A DNA stretch of 64,000 nucleotides. Source: Peromyscus leucopus (taxonomy: Eukaryota > Chordata > Mammalia > Rodentia > Cricetidae). The position numbers and the translations under genes were made by a program. The stretch spans positions 132,982,101-133,046,100 of the forward strand of contig NC_051068.1 of NCBI RefSeq assembly GCF_004664715.2, given 5' to 3'. The notes below the pieces were generated by a model that did not search any database, was not told where the DNA came from, and saw only the letters and a list, made by a program, of their open reading frames with translations. Each line of letters begins with the position of its first letter. The first letter of the stretch is position 1. Shown in pieces: positions 11,015 through 22,143 of this stretch.

Positions 11015-12085
11015 CAAGTCTTTGGATACCATTTGATATCTCTTCACTATGCACAATCTCTGCTAGGTATTAATTCTAGTGATCAAGGAGCATCCCATAG
11101 CACCCTGAACTTTAGGATTTTTGATAGAGACCCTTGTCTTACTGACTCACAAATGTCCCCCATTTAGCACTCCAAACACCAACCCCAAGCCGGGTATGTA
11201 GCTGACAAGTGACAGATGTAGGATGTCTTGTTGGTTCTGAAGTGAAGACGTAATCAGCCCTTTCTGTTATTTCCAGGGCCATGCCTCCAGAAATGAGAGT
11301 AAATGTCCTTCTGCAGAGGAGGGCTTTTGTAGTGAGGAGAGAGGTCTAGGCTTGTTCTTGACCTGAGACACAGCTCCTGAAAGTTTGTGCATCTTGTGGG
11401 AAAAGGACCAGCAAGCATCATTATACTCAGCAAGACAGTGGAAGTTTCTTTAGTGTCCACAATTCCTGTGAATCACGACAGCTAATGATATGGTAGAATT
11501 CATTTCTTAAGTCTCGTTCATTTCTCATGTCTGTTTCAGCCGCTTTTTTTCTAGGACAGCTCCCTCTAGGACGGCTTCCTAGCTTCCTACCAGATGCTGC
11601 CACATGTAGAGGTGCGTGAATGAGGCTTAATGCTTCTCCACTCTCTCAGTGATCGCCAAGGCTTAGTGATTGCCAAGTCCGAAAAGGCCCTTTATCCAGG
11701 CTAATATTAGGCATCATTTGCTCTGTCCAGTTTTACCATTCCATCGTCTGATTCAGGCACCTGAAGTGAATGAACAGGGGCAATTACTCTACCAAAAGGC
11801 CTTAGTTTTGGGGGGGGGGACGGGACATTTGTAATGATCTCTAGATGAGTCCTCGATTTGGCATGACTGATTAAGCAAGCAGCTGCTTATTAAAAAGCAG
11901 AGCTGAGAGTACAACAATTTAATTAGCTTCTGTCTGCTGAGCCTTTAATAGAAGTCACAGCTTGAAAATATATGGTGCTCTTTGTTTAGTTATAGATGAA
12001 ACTTTTTTTTTTTTTGGCAAAGAAATACTCTCATCATATAACCCAAGAAAAAAAGAAAATAAGTCTGTTGAAAATATAAAATATT
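11015..12085. other. Unassigned upstream sequence
   Basis: No retroviral internal coding region, SINE or exon recognised. A G-homopolymer run lies near 11810-11819 and T-rich runs near 12003-12014. Confidence 0.5.
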
Positions 12086-12298
12086 GGGGGTTGGAGATGA
12101 CTCATCAGTTAAAAGCACTTATCCTTGCAGAGGACCTGGATTCTAACCTCAGCACCCACCTGAGGACTGACAGCCATCCATAACTCTAATACCAGGAGAT
12201 CCGATGCCGTCTTCTGGTCTCTGCAGGCACCAGGGATGCACCGAGTGTGCATACTTGCAGGGAAAATACTAATACACATGAAATAATAAATCTTTTAA
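12086..12298 (+). repeat. B2/B3-type SINE
   Basis: Head 'ggagatgactcatcagttaa', 'cagaggacctggattctaac', 'gatgccgtcttctggtctct', and an AATAAT tail. Confidence 0.88.
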
Positions 12299-12364
12299 AA
12301 GATATAGCATATCATTCACTATAACAAATAATTCACAAAATCTAAGACTTGAGGGGAATAATTG

Positions 12365-12545
12365 TTTTTAAAAATCATATGTATTTAATGTGTGTCTCTG
12401 TGTGTTTCTATGCACACATGAATATGTGCGAAGGCATACATGTGGAGGTCAGAGGACAGGTTATGGGAGTTAAAGTCTCTCTTGACACCATGTGGATCCT
12501 AGGGGTGGAACTTGGTTGCCAGGTTTGGTGACAAGTATCCTGACC
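12365..12545 (-). repeat. B2/B3-type SINE, antisense
   Basis: Antisense 3' part with 'acatgtggaggtcagaggac' and 'gacaccatgtggatcctagg'. The tRNA-derived head is missing. Confidence 0.7.
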
Positions 12546-12616
12546 CACAGAGTCCCCTTTGAGCCCATACTATTTCTCTCTTTCTCCCTTCTCCCCCCTC
12601 CCCTCTGTCTTTTCTT

Positions 12617-12755
12617 TTGAGACAGGGTCTTGTTATATAGACCAGGTGGCCTTGAACTCACAGAAATCTACCTACCCCTGCCTCCCTCATGCTAGGATTA
12701 GAGGCGTGACCACTGGGAATAAAGGCCTGCATTTTCAAGCCTGGCCCCATAATGC
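12617..12755 (-). repeat. B1 SINE, antisense
   Basis: 'tttgagacagggtcttg', 'agaccaggtggccttgaact' and 'gtgaccactgggaataaagg'. Moderately diverged. Confidence 0.85.
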
Positions 12756-12974
12756 ATTTCTTGATGGTGGATTGTTAGAATGCCTTATTTAGTGTATTAG
12801 TTAATTAATAATTCACAAACCTGGTAATGTGTGGTAAGTTTTATAAGAACTTTCAGGAAACATTCAAGAAATGCTTGTGTATACATTGAATTTTAATGGA
12901 GTCTGCCAGCAGCCCATGCTCCAGGACCAGCGTCCCAAGCCTTCATCAAATCACCCTCACAATTGTGCTCAGAG

Positions 12975-13176
12975 CAGTGCTTCTCACCTGCCTAATGCTG
13001 TGAACCTTCAGTACATTTCCTCGTGTTGTGGTGACCCCCAACCATAACATTACTTTGTTGCTACTTCATAACTATAATTTTGCTACTATTATGAATCGTA
13101 ATGTAAATATCTGATGTGCAGGATGCCGGGTATGCAAACCCCAAAGGGGTCGTGACCTACATGTTGAGAACCACTG
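12975..13176. mobile_element. URR1-type hAT-Charlie non-autonomous DNA transposon
   Basis: About 202 bp bounded by inverted termini, 'cagtgcttctcac' at the left and 'gttgagaaccactg' at the right. The inside has 'gttgtggtgacccccaacca', typical of the rodent URR1 family. Flanking octamers (12967-12974 and 13177-13184) match at 5 of 8 positions, as expected for a decayed 8-bp hAT target duplication. No transposase; ancient immobile copy. Confidence 0.8.
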
Positions 13177-13182
13177 GCGTAG

Positions 13183-13842
13183 ACTCTCAGAACCTTCTGC
13201 TTCCTGATTCCATTTTCTTTAATTAGCCCTCCACCTGGCCGCCGGGTTTGTGCTTGCTTTGCCTTTAGAAAGGCACTTTTCCTTCCTTACGACGTTGCAC
13301 ATAATCAAGTACTAACACACTTAGTTGATGCACAAAGCTTACTTTTATGTATTATTTGGTTAATAGTAAGCCTAAGCTAAAAGGCCACAAATTAATTTTT
13401 CTAATGCCTAGTACACACACATTGAAATAAAAAAAAATATAAAAAGTAAATGAGCAATAAAGTTAATGGAGTCGTACAGAGAAGAAATGCAGTATCAATT
13501 TTACCAAGCATACACTCAGAGAGAGAGGTAGTGATGGGGGGGTATAATTCATTACAGACATGAATTCTGTCAGAAGGAGCCCCATGGGAGACTGATTCAA
13601 ATTATGATGTCCTGGTTGGCAGGGGATGAAGTGGGGTTATTGCTAGCTCAGGCAATGACTTGGTTTTTCTCTGGTGAATTGGCTTCAGTAAGTGACTTTA
13701 TTTCTTCAAATTAGGAGCTTGAAAATGTGTATTGATTCATTTTCCTCTCATCTGAGGACCGGCCCTGTCAAAGGTAGAAACACTCAACTGCTGGATAGAA
13801 ACAGATGCCACAGCTCTTTGGGGCTGAATGTACCTAAGATTT
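13183..13842. other. Unassigned upstream sequence
   Basis: No element or exon recognised. Confidence 0.5.
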
Positions 13843-14008
13843 TTTTTTTTTTCTCCCTGCGAGACAGGGTCTCAGGAAAATATATGGCTGTATGGTTCTG
13901 GCTCCTGGATCTCACTATGTAGATCAGGCTGGCCTCAAAATCATTGTTGCCTACCTGCTTCTGCCTTCCGAGTGCTGGGATTGAAGACCTGTCCCACTAC
14001 GCCCGGCC
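13843..14008 (-). repeat. B1 SINE, antisense
   Basis: Poly-T start, 'gagacagggtctcaggaaaa', 'gatcaggctggcctcaaaat', 'cgagtgctgggattgaagac', ending 'acgcccggcc'. Confidence 0.85.
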
Positions 14009-14067
14009 TTAAGATTATTTTTAGGAGCCAAATAAAAGTTCAGCCCAGCAACATAGAAAACATACTT

Positions 14068-14070
<3 letters not shown>

Positions 14071-14124
<54 letters not shown>
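14071..14124. repeat. (TG)n microsatellite
   Basis: Pure GT dinucleotide run. Confidence 0.98.
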
Positions 14125-14127
<3 letters not shown>

Positions 14128-14264
14128 CTATTCTTTTCACTAACTGTCCTTAAAACCCAAAGCTCCTTTAAAAAAAAAAAAGTATGATAAAAGAGACAAA
14201 AAGCCATGGAAGCTTTTGGTCTAAGGAAAAATGTTAACATTATCAGTAACTTAAAGTCACAGTG

Positions 14265-14316
<52 letters not shown>
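14265..14316. repeat. (TG)n microsatellite
   Basis: Pure GT dinucleotide run directly preceding an antisense SINE. Confidence 0.98.
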
Positions 14317-14317
<1 letters not shown>

Positions 14318-14318
<1 letters not shown>

Positions 14319-14543
14319 AAGATTTATTTGATTTTTAGTTGTGTGCATGCTTGTGGGCTTGTGTATGGTAGTGCAGTACCTGTTGAGGCCACAAGAGGGT
14401 GTTAGATTCTGTGGACCTGAAATGACAGGTGGTTGAAAGTCACTGGATGTGGGTGCTAAGAGTCACACCCCCCCACCCCCCCACCCCCGTCCTCTGCAGG
14501 AGTAAGCAAGGGCTCATAACTGCTGAACCGTCTCTCAGCCTCT
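14318..14543 (-). repeat. B2/B3-type SINE, antisense
   Basis: Antisense A-tail ('taagatttatttgattttta'), 'gaggccacaagagggtgtta' and a head ending 'ctgaaccgtctctcagcctc'. A C-rich expansion near 14467-14489 interrupts it. Confidence 0.8.
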
Positions 14544-15148
14544 ATGGTTCTTTTTAATTACTTACTTCTTCTTAAGATGTAAATTTTGTCTTCAACATTG
14601 TGTCTCATAAAAGCAATCAGTTTTTAACTTTGTAATTTATTTTTTGTTTGTCGTTGTAGGCAATGTTCTATTATTTGGGGCTTAAATATTTCTTAGAAAT
14701 TACCCGATCAACTCTCAATTTATAGATGAGAATATTGAGTCAAAGAGTAATCAATTTATCTAAATAGAATTAAAACAATATTGTTAAAAGAATAATTTCA
14801 ATTGCATCAATTGAAATTTCCTCTTAACGTTAAACTCCTAAGATTAGATAAGTTTGAATTGTGATGTATAAAATTTTTTTTTTATGACATGGAGATCTTT
14901 AAGGTACTAGGGTACCTTAAAGTATTTTTGTTTTAAATAACAGATGTGTGACACTTGACACACAGATGGTAAATGCGGAGAAACAGGAGGCTTGCAAATT
15001 CTCGGTTTGTTTTCCTTAGGCTGAAATTTTTCTTATATTCTTATAGGTGTATTAAAAATACTGAGATAAATGTATACTTGTTAAGATTTTGAAAAATATT
15101 ATAGGCTTATTGTGCGGCAGCAACTTAGGGCGTCCTTTCTCTTGACAG
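14544..15148. other. Sequence immediately upstream of TLCD4 coding exon 1
   Basis: AT-rich and free of SINEs. It ends in a splice acceptor (tttctcttgacag, AG at 15147-15148), so at least one untranslated exon must lie further 5'. That exon could not be located. Confidence 0.6.
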
Positions 15149-15159
15149 GTTGAAGAACT

Positions 15160-15314
15160 ATGGAAGCCAACCCCGAGCTGGTCGCCGGCACTGTTTGTGG
15201 TAGCTTTGCCGTCTTCCAGGTTCTTTTCCACTTTATAAGTTACTGGTTTTCAGCAAAAGTCTCTCCAGGTTATAATAGTCTTAGCATCGAGAAGAAGATT
15301 GAATGGAACTCAAG
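15160..15314 (+). CDS. TLCD4: TLCD4 (TMEM56) coding exon 1, residues 1-52
   Basis: First coding exon of TLC domain-containing protein 4, a multi-pass membrane protein of the TRAM-LAG1-CLN8 superfamily. Its biochemical role is not established; relatives act in ceramide synthesis or membrane lipid composition. The exon begins at 15149 after a cttgacag acceptor, with 11 untranslated bases before an ATG at 15160 (G at +4, a fair Kozak context). It encodes 51 codons plus two bases of Arg52 and ends at a gtaaag donor (15315). Residues about 8-30 form the first hydrophobic segment. The following [11 protein letters not shown] and KKIEWNSR stretches match mammalian TLCD4 closely, which is the basis of the identification. 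A fixed 5' UTR exon upstream is implied but unseen. Confidence 0.95.
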
Positions 15315-15429
15315 GTAAAGCCATGAAAACACAATGGATTGATTTAAAAATAGTTTTATGAAGTGAAAAAGTCTTCCTTTAGGTTTTTAAAAAAAGATCA
15401 AGGTCAAAATTTTTGTGTGGTCTTGGGGC

Positions 15430-15496
15430 TAGAAGAAAGACAAAATGTCATACAAGGAAAGTTTGAGAATTCTTACATCAGAAGATGTTGGGGCTG
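15430..15496 (+). repeat. Left arm of a 67-bp inverted repeat
   Basis: Reverse complement of 16157-16223 at 66 of 67 positions by eye (the mismatch is at 15441). It covers non-SINE flank ('agaagaaagacaaaatgtca' onward) plus the first few bases of the adjoining SINE. It starts 115 bp inside TLCD4 coding intron 1. Confidence 0.9.
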
Positions 15497-15683
15497 GGGG
15501 TGGCTCAGTGCTTAAGAGCAGTGGCTGCTTTTCCAGAGGACCTGGGTTCAGGTTTCTGGCACCCACATCTCAGTTCACACCTTCTGTAACTCCAGTCCCG
15601 TGGATTCTGACGCCGCCTTCTGGCTTCCCAGGGCAGTAGGCACGCATGCAAGCAAAACATCCATATACATAAAAGAAAAATGC
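15488..15683 (+). repeat. B2/B3-type SINE between the inverted-repeat arms
   Basis: Sense copy: 'ggctcagtgcttaagagcag', 'cttttccagaggacctgggt', 'ctccagtcccgtggattctg', ending in 'cataaaagaaaaa'. Confidence 0.88.
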
Positions 15684-15936
15684 TAGGGACAGATTTTTCA
15701 CTTTCGATGACTCTAGGAAGTTCTGGTTTACATCCCTCTCTGAAAAATTCACAACAATAAACATGTATTCTTTTGTGGTGATAGTAAAAGAACATATTTC
15801 TTGGAGTTGTGAATAGCCCATGCAAGTTAGCCACATGCAATTTGATTGGATTTTACAGACTAGAGGGCAGAGTGTAAACCCTATCATGAACTTCTAATTA
15901 CAATTTATAGCCTTCTAGATTTATCCTTTTTTCAAA

Positions 15937-16163
15937 TTTTTATTATTTTATGTAGTATGGGTGTTGTATGTGTGCTTTCACGTGTGTCTGTGCACCACAT
16001 GCTTCATGAGTGGCTGTGGAGGTCAGAAGGGGGTGCTGGATCCCCTGGAACTGGAGTTACAGATTGGTTGGTTGCGAGCCTCCGTGTGGGTGCTGGGAAT
16101 TGAAGTCCTGTGCTGTGGAAGGGCAGCCAGTACTCCTAACCACTGAGCCATCCCTTCAGCCCC
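15937..16163 (-). repeat. B2/B3-type SINE, antisense, abutting the right arm
   Basis: Antisense copy with 'tggctgtggaggtcagaagg', 'gtgtgggtgctgggaattga' and 'ccactgagccatcccttcag'. It differs at many positions from the sense SINE at 15488, so it is a separate insertion rather than its mirrored copy. 15684-15936 holds nothing recognised. Confidence 0.88.
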
Positions 16164-16223
16164 AACATCTTCTGATGTAAGAATTCTCAAACTTTCCTTG
16201 TATGACATTTTATCTTTCTTCTA
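16157..16223 (-). repeat. Right arm of a 67-bp inverted repeat
   Basis: Mirror of 15430-15496. A transcript of this intron could fold into a stem of 67 bp with a loop of about 660 nt. Confidence 0.9.
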
Positions 16224-16867
16224 TCTTTTTTTTTTAAAAAAAACCTCTTCTAATATTTGAAGATAGAAAGAATGGTGGGAGAGATAGAATTTCTGAGTAA
16301 ATTTCGAACTCTTTTTGTTTCCCTTTCAATGTGGTTAGAATATGTAAAAGCTTTTGAATCGTGTGTAGCTGCCAACCAAAGAAATGGGGAGGGTGCAGAG
16401 AGATAGAGGCAGACATGAAAATGGAATTGGAAACTACTTTGTGTTACTCAGTCTCATCACCGTTTTGTGATGCAGGAAATTATAACATGTGAAACCAAGT
16501 TCTGCTTTGAAGAAGGAGTCTGTCTGGCCTCATACAAGATTCATTTAGCTGTTCAAATAGCGTTTTCTCGTCTCTCTCTTTCCTGCTTCCTGCTCCAGCT
16601 TGTATACTTGGAACTTAGAGATGAAGAGTACAAAGGAGATTTGGGCTATTTCTAAAGTACATATTTATGTCTTAAGACTCAGCCTCCAGACTTGACATAT
16701 GCTCCAAACCGCAGACAACGCTTTTTCGGAATCTTTCCCTTTGGTGTTTCTTTTTAGCTACTACATTTTTGCTTTTCCAGGAATATGGTTTTAAAGAGAT
16801 AAAAATTTCAAATGTTTACCAGCAGCAGTTTCTGCAAGTATAGACTTTTATTGTTGTTATTTTGCAT
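16224..16867. other. Unassigned intron sequence
   Basis: Coding intron 1 of TLCD4; no element recognised. Confidence 0.5.
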
Positions 16868-16980
16868 TTTTGAGACAGGTTCATGTAGCCCAGGCTAGCC
16901 TGCAGCTCACTACATAGCTCAGAATAACCTCCTGATTTTCCTGCCTCCACCTCCCCAATGCTGTCCCGGCACTCAGCTGT
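16868..16980 (-). repeat. B1 SINE, antisense, diverged
   Basis: 'ttttgagacaggttcatgta', 'gcccaggctagcctgcagct', 'cctgcctccacctccccaat'. Confidence 0.75.
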
Positions 16981-17169
16981 AGAAGTGAAGAGTCTGGTAC
17001 AGACTGATAGGTGGTTTGGAGTGTCTGCCCAGGATATGGAGAGCTTTTGACTAAGCCGTCTGAGAACGTACCACACTTCCGCTTACCATTTAACCCGTTA
17101 ACACTTAAGGCCTGGGTGACAGAAATAAAATTTAAAAATCAGATTTTATTTTACAAAAGGAAACCTAAG

Positions 17170-17325
17170 TGTTTGTATGCTTTCTGTATATTTGTATGTT
17201 TGTGGGCACATACACCATTGCATGTGTGTAGATTTTGGGAGAGTTCCTCCCTCCACCATGTGGGTCCTCTGGAACTCAGGCTCAGCAACAGGTGCTTTTT
17301 ACCTGCTGACCCGTCCTGGGAGGGA
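17170..17325 (-). repeat. B2/B3-type SINE fragment, antisense
   Basis: Antisense 'ccatgtgggtcctctggaac' and 'aggtgctttttacctgctga'. Truncated and diverged. 17326-17679 beyond it holds nothing recognised. Confidence 0.6.
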
Positions 17326-17679
17326 GCTGAGAAGGAAACGTTTTTGACATACGGTTACTAATCACTATTTAGGACTTCAGGGGAGGCCATGCTTTCCCCT
17401 CAGAGGATTTTGAACAGCTGCAGGAAGCCCTCTGTGTGGCGATGTAGATGCAGTGTTTGAATGCCTGGTGGTGGTGCAAGCTCTCTCCTGCAGCTGTCCT
17501 GCTGTGGATGGAACTTGGAGGTCGGAGGGTCGTGGGCCAGTTTAGGCAAGGCTATCAACAGTGTCATCAAGTGGGTTTCCACTTTAGAACCTTAACACAG
17601 AGAAATGGTTCCCCCAGAATTATAGAACTTGTTCACTTGAAAAGAAAGCTGTGGCCCTATGATTTCTAAGTGACTACAC

Positions 17680-17752
17680 TTATTACTATTACTATTATTA
17701 TTATTATTATTATTATTATTACTGTGATGATGATGATGATGATGATGTTGAT
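17680..17752. repeat. (ATT)n then (GAT)n trinucleotide repeats
   Basis: About 12 ATT units followed by about 8 GAT units. Confidence 0.95.
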
Positions 17753-17756
17753 GTTT

Positions 17757-17990
17757 CTTGAGAGAGTCTTACCATATAACTCTGACTGCCATAGAACTTG
17801 ATACATAGATCAGGCTGGTCTCAAAACTCACAGAGATCCATCTGCCTCTGCCTTCTGAATGCTGGGATTAAAGGCGTGCACCACCACCCTGGCCCTTAAT
17901 TATTAAATATGAATGGTGCTGGGGATTGAACCTAGAACCTCATGCATGGTAGGCAAGTGCTCTGCTGCTGAGCCATGCCCCTGTCCCCTC
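17757..17990 (-). repeat. B4 SINE, antisense
   Basis: Antisense B1 half (17757-17895, 'gggattaaaggcgtgcacca') followed by an ID-type half ('ggtaggcaagtgctctgctg'). Confidence 0.85.
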
Positions 17991-18163
17991 TGGACGACAG
18001 TGTTCAGTCATCCTCAGATGTACACTACTCCCACATTTCACTCTTTCACGTTGAACTTTTAATGCTTCGAGGTGTGAATTTTTCAGAATGGAAAATGTCT
18101 TGGAGAAAGAGTCCTTTATTGCAAGGAATCTGAGATCTGTGCGTGTGTCCTGTTTCGTTTCAG

Positions 18164-18253
18164 GGTGGTGTCTACGTGCCACTCTCTACTGGTTGGGATT
18201 TTTGGCTTATACCTCTTCTTTTTTGATGAGCCTACCATAGCTGATCCACTCTG
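18164..18253 (+). CDS. TLCD4: TLCD4 coding exon 2, residues 52-82
   Basis: Ninety bases between a tttcgtttcag acceptor and a gtgagc donor, phase 2 in and out. It completes Arg52 and encodes [11 protein letters not shown] and a hydrophobic helix rich in Leu, Phe and Tyr (about residues 58-72). [10 protein letters not shown] follows. The TLC domain starts around this region in the family. The hydrophobic helix and the downstream acidic loop are as in human TLCD4. The 2.85-kb intron before it holds SINEs and the inverted repeat. Confidence 0.95.
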
Positions 18254-19406
18254 GTGAGCCGCTTTCCCACTTGTTCATTTTGATTTATGCTTTGCTATGA
18301 ATTATTAATAACAGCCTCATTTGCATTACTTAAAAAACATCGATTATCTTTGATGTATGCCTTATTGAAGTGCTTCTAGTCAGTCCTACTTCAGCCAACT
18401 ATATTAAAATGATTTTAGATGTGAACACAAATGGTGAGGGCCATTTTGCTTTCATATTGCAATTGCTCCCCAAAACAATGAGAGTATGATTACTTGAGCA
18501 AAACCAAGTTACTACAAACACTGTTGTGAGCAAAACAGTGTCATCATGGAGCTAGGGCAGTCATCTGGAGTAATCACGAAAGACTTGCCTTTGAACTTGT
18601 GGGTGACCTATTGTTTGCCATCAGAGAATTGAAAAGAGATTTACATATGGCCATGCAAGAGGGATTAAAATCACACGAGAAACACTTATAAACATGATGA
18701 CTGAGTACATGTAATAATCTAAGGTAACCATGAGGATGGCTCTTCCTGAAAACATTAAATATGGTTGCAATTGCAGAAATTTTGCCAACTTAGGAAGATT
18801 TAAGTTAGCTTCATGTCAAGGAGAGGCGTGTGGGAAGTACTGATGTGAGGTGACTGTGTTCTGTGGAATACAGGACAGTTTAACCAGGTGTTTGGACGAC
18901 CACCATGTGACTACAAGGATACCACCCCTGCCATAGGTGTAAAATTATCCCTTTAGGATCATACTAGCTAATTCATTTTCATTAGGAATTTTTTTCCAAA
19001 GTGACTCAATTTAGCATACTTTATACCTTGACCAGGTTTTTTTATTCTTAATCTAAATAAATTGTCGCTTGAATTCCCCCATGTTTATTTTTTTCTAACA
19101 TGATTGTAAACAGAACTAGTCCTTTGAGAAGTACATTTTATTAAAAAAAAAAAAAAAAAAAAAAGAGGTGCGGCTCCTTGGCCAAGCTTGGCCTTGGTGA
19201 ACTTTAACCTAATGTGAATTTTGCTGTCCCCCCCCCCTTTGGTTCTGTGATTTATTCCAGGTCTAATTTTCCTGGTTTGCATTTAAAGGTCAGAATGTAT
19301 GAAGAAGATGTGACTTTTCTTCTTCATTTCCATTTTAGTTCAACTATTAACAGTTTTATTTTGTGTTAATTTTAAAGTGACACATATTATAAATCATATG
19401 AAGGAT
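18254..19406. other. Coding intron 2, unassigned part
   Basis: No SINE recognised. An A homopolymer lies at about 19141-19164 and a C run near 19229-19238. Confidence 0.5.
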
Positions 19407-19526
19407 GGCGTGGAGCAAATATGTGTCATCCTAGGCTAGTGCCCAAGGCTGGAAACCTGAGTTTAAACCCTGGAACCACATAAAAAGTGAAATGAAAGAG
19501 CAGACTCCTGAAAGTTGTCCTCTGAC

Positions 19527-19570
<44 letters not shown>

Positions 19571-19650
19571 GCATGTGCACACCTATACTCACAGATGTCA
19601 TACACATATGCACAACACACATATATTACTAATAATAAATGAAATAAAAT
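19407..19650 (+). repeat. B2/B3-type SINE with internal (CA)n
   Basis: Diverged head, then 'gttgtcctctgacctgcaca' leading into about 36 bases of CA (19531-19567) and an AATAAAAT tail. Confidence 0.7.
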
Positions 19651-20427
19651 ATTTTAAAGTAAATTCATTATATTGATATGCATCTGTGACCCTGGTCACA
19701 ACATCAGGTCAAATTGTCCTGTTCTGATCATATTCTCAGGTAATAGGCAAATCCCTCTCATCCTCAGTACAGTAATATTGATAGGACTGTATTGCCTCAA
19801 AAAATCAGAGATGAAATAGATGATTTCTTCATTTACTTGAGTCCCTTATTCAGAGTAAGGAATTTTAAAACTCAGCATATAAAATTCTATTTCAGTCCTT
19901 ATATGAACAAATCATATGAAAACACATTTATAAGTCTATATGTATTTGCATGTGTAAAAAAATTATGTCTATTTGTGCAGTCAGAAGTATTATCTTAACC
20001 TAAACACTGTGCTTAGATAGGTTTAGAATGGAGTCTAGAATTGTTATTGACCCACTCCCCACATAGGCCAGTGGGTTCTCAGGTGTCCTCCAAAAGCTCA
20101 TTGAAACTGGTGGATGCTGCCTCTGCATTTAAAGCAAAAACACGCCGTGTGTTGTGCCCATGGATTGAAGCTTCTGGAATAGTTCTAAGCACTCCAGAAA
20201 ATATATAGGCTGTTCTTGACCATCCTTAGGAGCTCTGTTTTTTGACACTGCAAACCCCAGTGTGGATTGGTGTTAGATGGTTTCCTAGATTTCAGCCTAG
20301 TTTAAATGCCTACAATCAATGACTACCTACAATCAATGACTAATCATCAGGAAGATTCTGGAGGCTGACTTAGCCTCTGAGTAAACTCTGTGGGAAGGAT
20401 GGGCAACAGGTCTGTGATTAGAACACA
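19651..20427. other. Coding intron 2, unassigned part
   Basis: No element recognised. A 16-base unit 'ctacaatcaatgacta' is directly duplicated at about 20311-20343. Confidence 0.5.
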
Positions 20428-20565
20428 GACTGTGTCGGGTGTGCTGGTGTATCCTGTGATCCCACAGGGCAAGTGGAGACAAGACTTCAGGGAAGCTAGT
20501 GAAGGCTGGCCCTAGCAAGTTTGAGGCCAGCCTGAACCACATGAAGCCTTGTCTCAATAAATCAG
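20428..20565 (+). repeat. B1-like SINE, sense
   Basis: 'gcaagtttgaggccagcctg' and 'gccttgtctcaataaa'. It ends about 80 bp before coding exon 3. Confidence 0.75.
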
Positions 20566-20644
20566 ATGAAAAAGAAAACTGTCTGAATGTTTAAGAAGAT
20601 AATGTGGTGGGTTTTTGTTTTGTTTTTGTTTTAAATATGTATAG

Positions 20645-20703
20645 GGGTGATTCAACGCTTGTGAAATTGAATATTGCAACTGCTTCAGGCTACCTCATTT
20701 CTG
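20645..20703 (+). CDS. TLCD4: TLCD4 coding exon 3, residues 82-102
   Basis: Fifty-nine bases between a tgtatag acceptor and a gtatgt donor. Phase 2 in, phase 1 out. It completes Trp82 and encodes GDSTLVKLNIATASGYLIS, ending in the first base of Asp102. The LNIATASGYLISD stretch begins a membrane helix that continues into the next exon and is nearly identical to human TLCD4. It is too short to stand out as an open frame and is recognised by homology plus splice phase. Confidence 0.94.
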
Positions 20704-20879
20704 GTATGTGATAGCATTTTTTCATTGCTTGTTACTTGTTAAACTATTCGTGGAGTGATGCAAAGAATCTATTGTTGATGCTTTTGGCTTATTTGAAAAT
20801 TAGCTTTAAGGTTCTGTACAGGAAAAAATACAACCTTCAATGGTGGCAAGCTTGAAACTTACTTTTTGGCTTTCTAGAT

Positions 20880-20980
20880 TAAGCAAGTACCACCATGTGG
20901 TGCTGTGGACCAAACCCGGGCCTTTATGCATGCTAGGCAGGTACTCTACAGAGTTGCTTCCTCAGCAGTTCCGGGATCGA
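20880..20980 (-). repeat. ID/B4-type SINE fragment, antisense
   Basis: 'tgctaggcaggtactctaca' and 'caaacccgggcctttatgca' are the antisense ID-like half. Confidence 0.65.
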
Positions 20981-21581
20981 GTACAGAGTAAAATTATTAT
21001 TAAGACTCTCCTAAATAAGATAACAATCCATGAAACACTGATCACACAAAGTAAGGTCATCTCAGTCTCTATAGAATATGCCACAAAATGGTCATAGCTT
21101 GTGACCAAGGAAAATGCAGCCAAAACAGACAGGGAAAATGTATATCAAAAGACAGGTATTCATTGATATTCTTATTTTTCTGGTAGTATTTAGTTTCTCT
21201 TTAAAATTTACAACTTGAATCCTCTTTCAAAATGCTTATATCTTGTTTTGTGCTAGTAATGTTTGCTTTTGAAAATGAAATCTCTATGTCCTAGAGGCTC
21301 TAATGCCACAAATGTGACCCTCAGGGGCCTTCAGTTTCCCAGTCTATGTTTGATGTTCAACCATTTGCTAAGGGAAACAGTTATGTTAATATTTTGATCA
21401 GTTTCTGTTTTGTTAAACTGAACTATTTTTTGAGTCATGATACGTAGACCAAGTCTCTTAATGAGAAATTGATGCCTTCCCTTTATTTGTAGACTTTTTG
21501 AATAGTCATAGTTCTTGGTGGTTTTACTAGTTTTCCTTAACGATTATCTGTATCTTTTTTTTTTTCCTGTTGAGGACATGA

Positions 21582-21715
21582 TAAGGTAGTTTATGCCTGC
21601 AATCCCAGAATTGAAATAGGAAGATTAGGAGTTCCAGGTGAACCTCAGCTACATAGCAGATTAGAAGCTAGTTGAGCTACATGAGCTCTCTCTCAAAATA
21701 AATAAATGAAACGAA
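21582..21715 (+). repeat. B1-like SINE, sense, diverged
   Basis: 'tttatgcctgcaatcccaga' and 'ctctctctcaaaataaataa'. Confidence 0.65.
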
Positions 21716-22143
21716 TAATAAAAATTAGTATTTTAAATATGAAGGGATAATTTTGTACCTTTTACTGATATTTTACTTGTTTACACCTTGCTATAGGACT
21801 AAAAGTCAACAACTTAAACTTACATTCAACTTATTTTTGATTGATCATATTTTCAACATGTTTAACTCTGGAAACAAGTTATTTGCTTATACTTCTAGCA
21901 GTTGTTAGTACTGTTGGGTATGGCCGCTGGATTCTGAGGCTGTGAAGCTTCCCCTAGTTTGACCTTTGTGGGGAGGGCAAGGCAGGTAAAGGGAGCGGAA
22001 GTGGGTGGAGTCAGGGACTTGAAGGCTGAACTAAGCGCAGTGGCGTCAGAATGGACAGCCAAGGGTTAGTGGTCAATGAGATTAATACTCATAAACCCAA
22101 GCAGCTTTTTTCCAATGTGATATCTCATTTTTCTTTCTTGCAG
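21716..22143. other. Coding intron 3, unassigned part
   Basis: No element recognised, including the G-rich stretch near 21960-22020. Ends in a ttttctttcttgcag acceptor. Confidence 0.5.

Noticed and set aside
10473..11036. 187-codon plus-strand open frame
   Set aside because: It runs across a SINE end, a retroviral LTR and its primer binding site and has no recognisable protein content.
1..15148. Search for ALG14 exons or the TLCD4 first exon upstream
   Set aside because: No ALG14-like coding exon and no definable untranslated exon could be supported.
15445..16208. Two open frames sharing the same N-terminal peptide as a duplicated gene
   Set aside because: The shared peptide is simply the translated 67-bp inverted repeat; both frames then run into unrelated SINEs.
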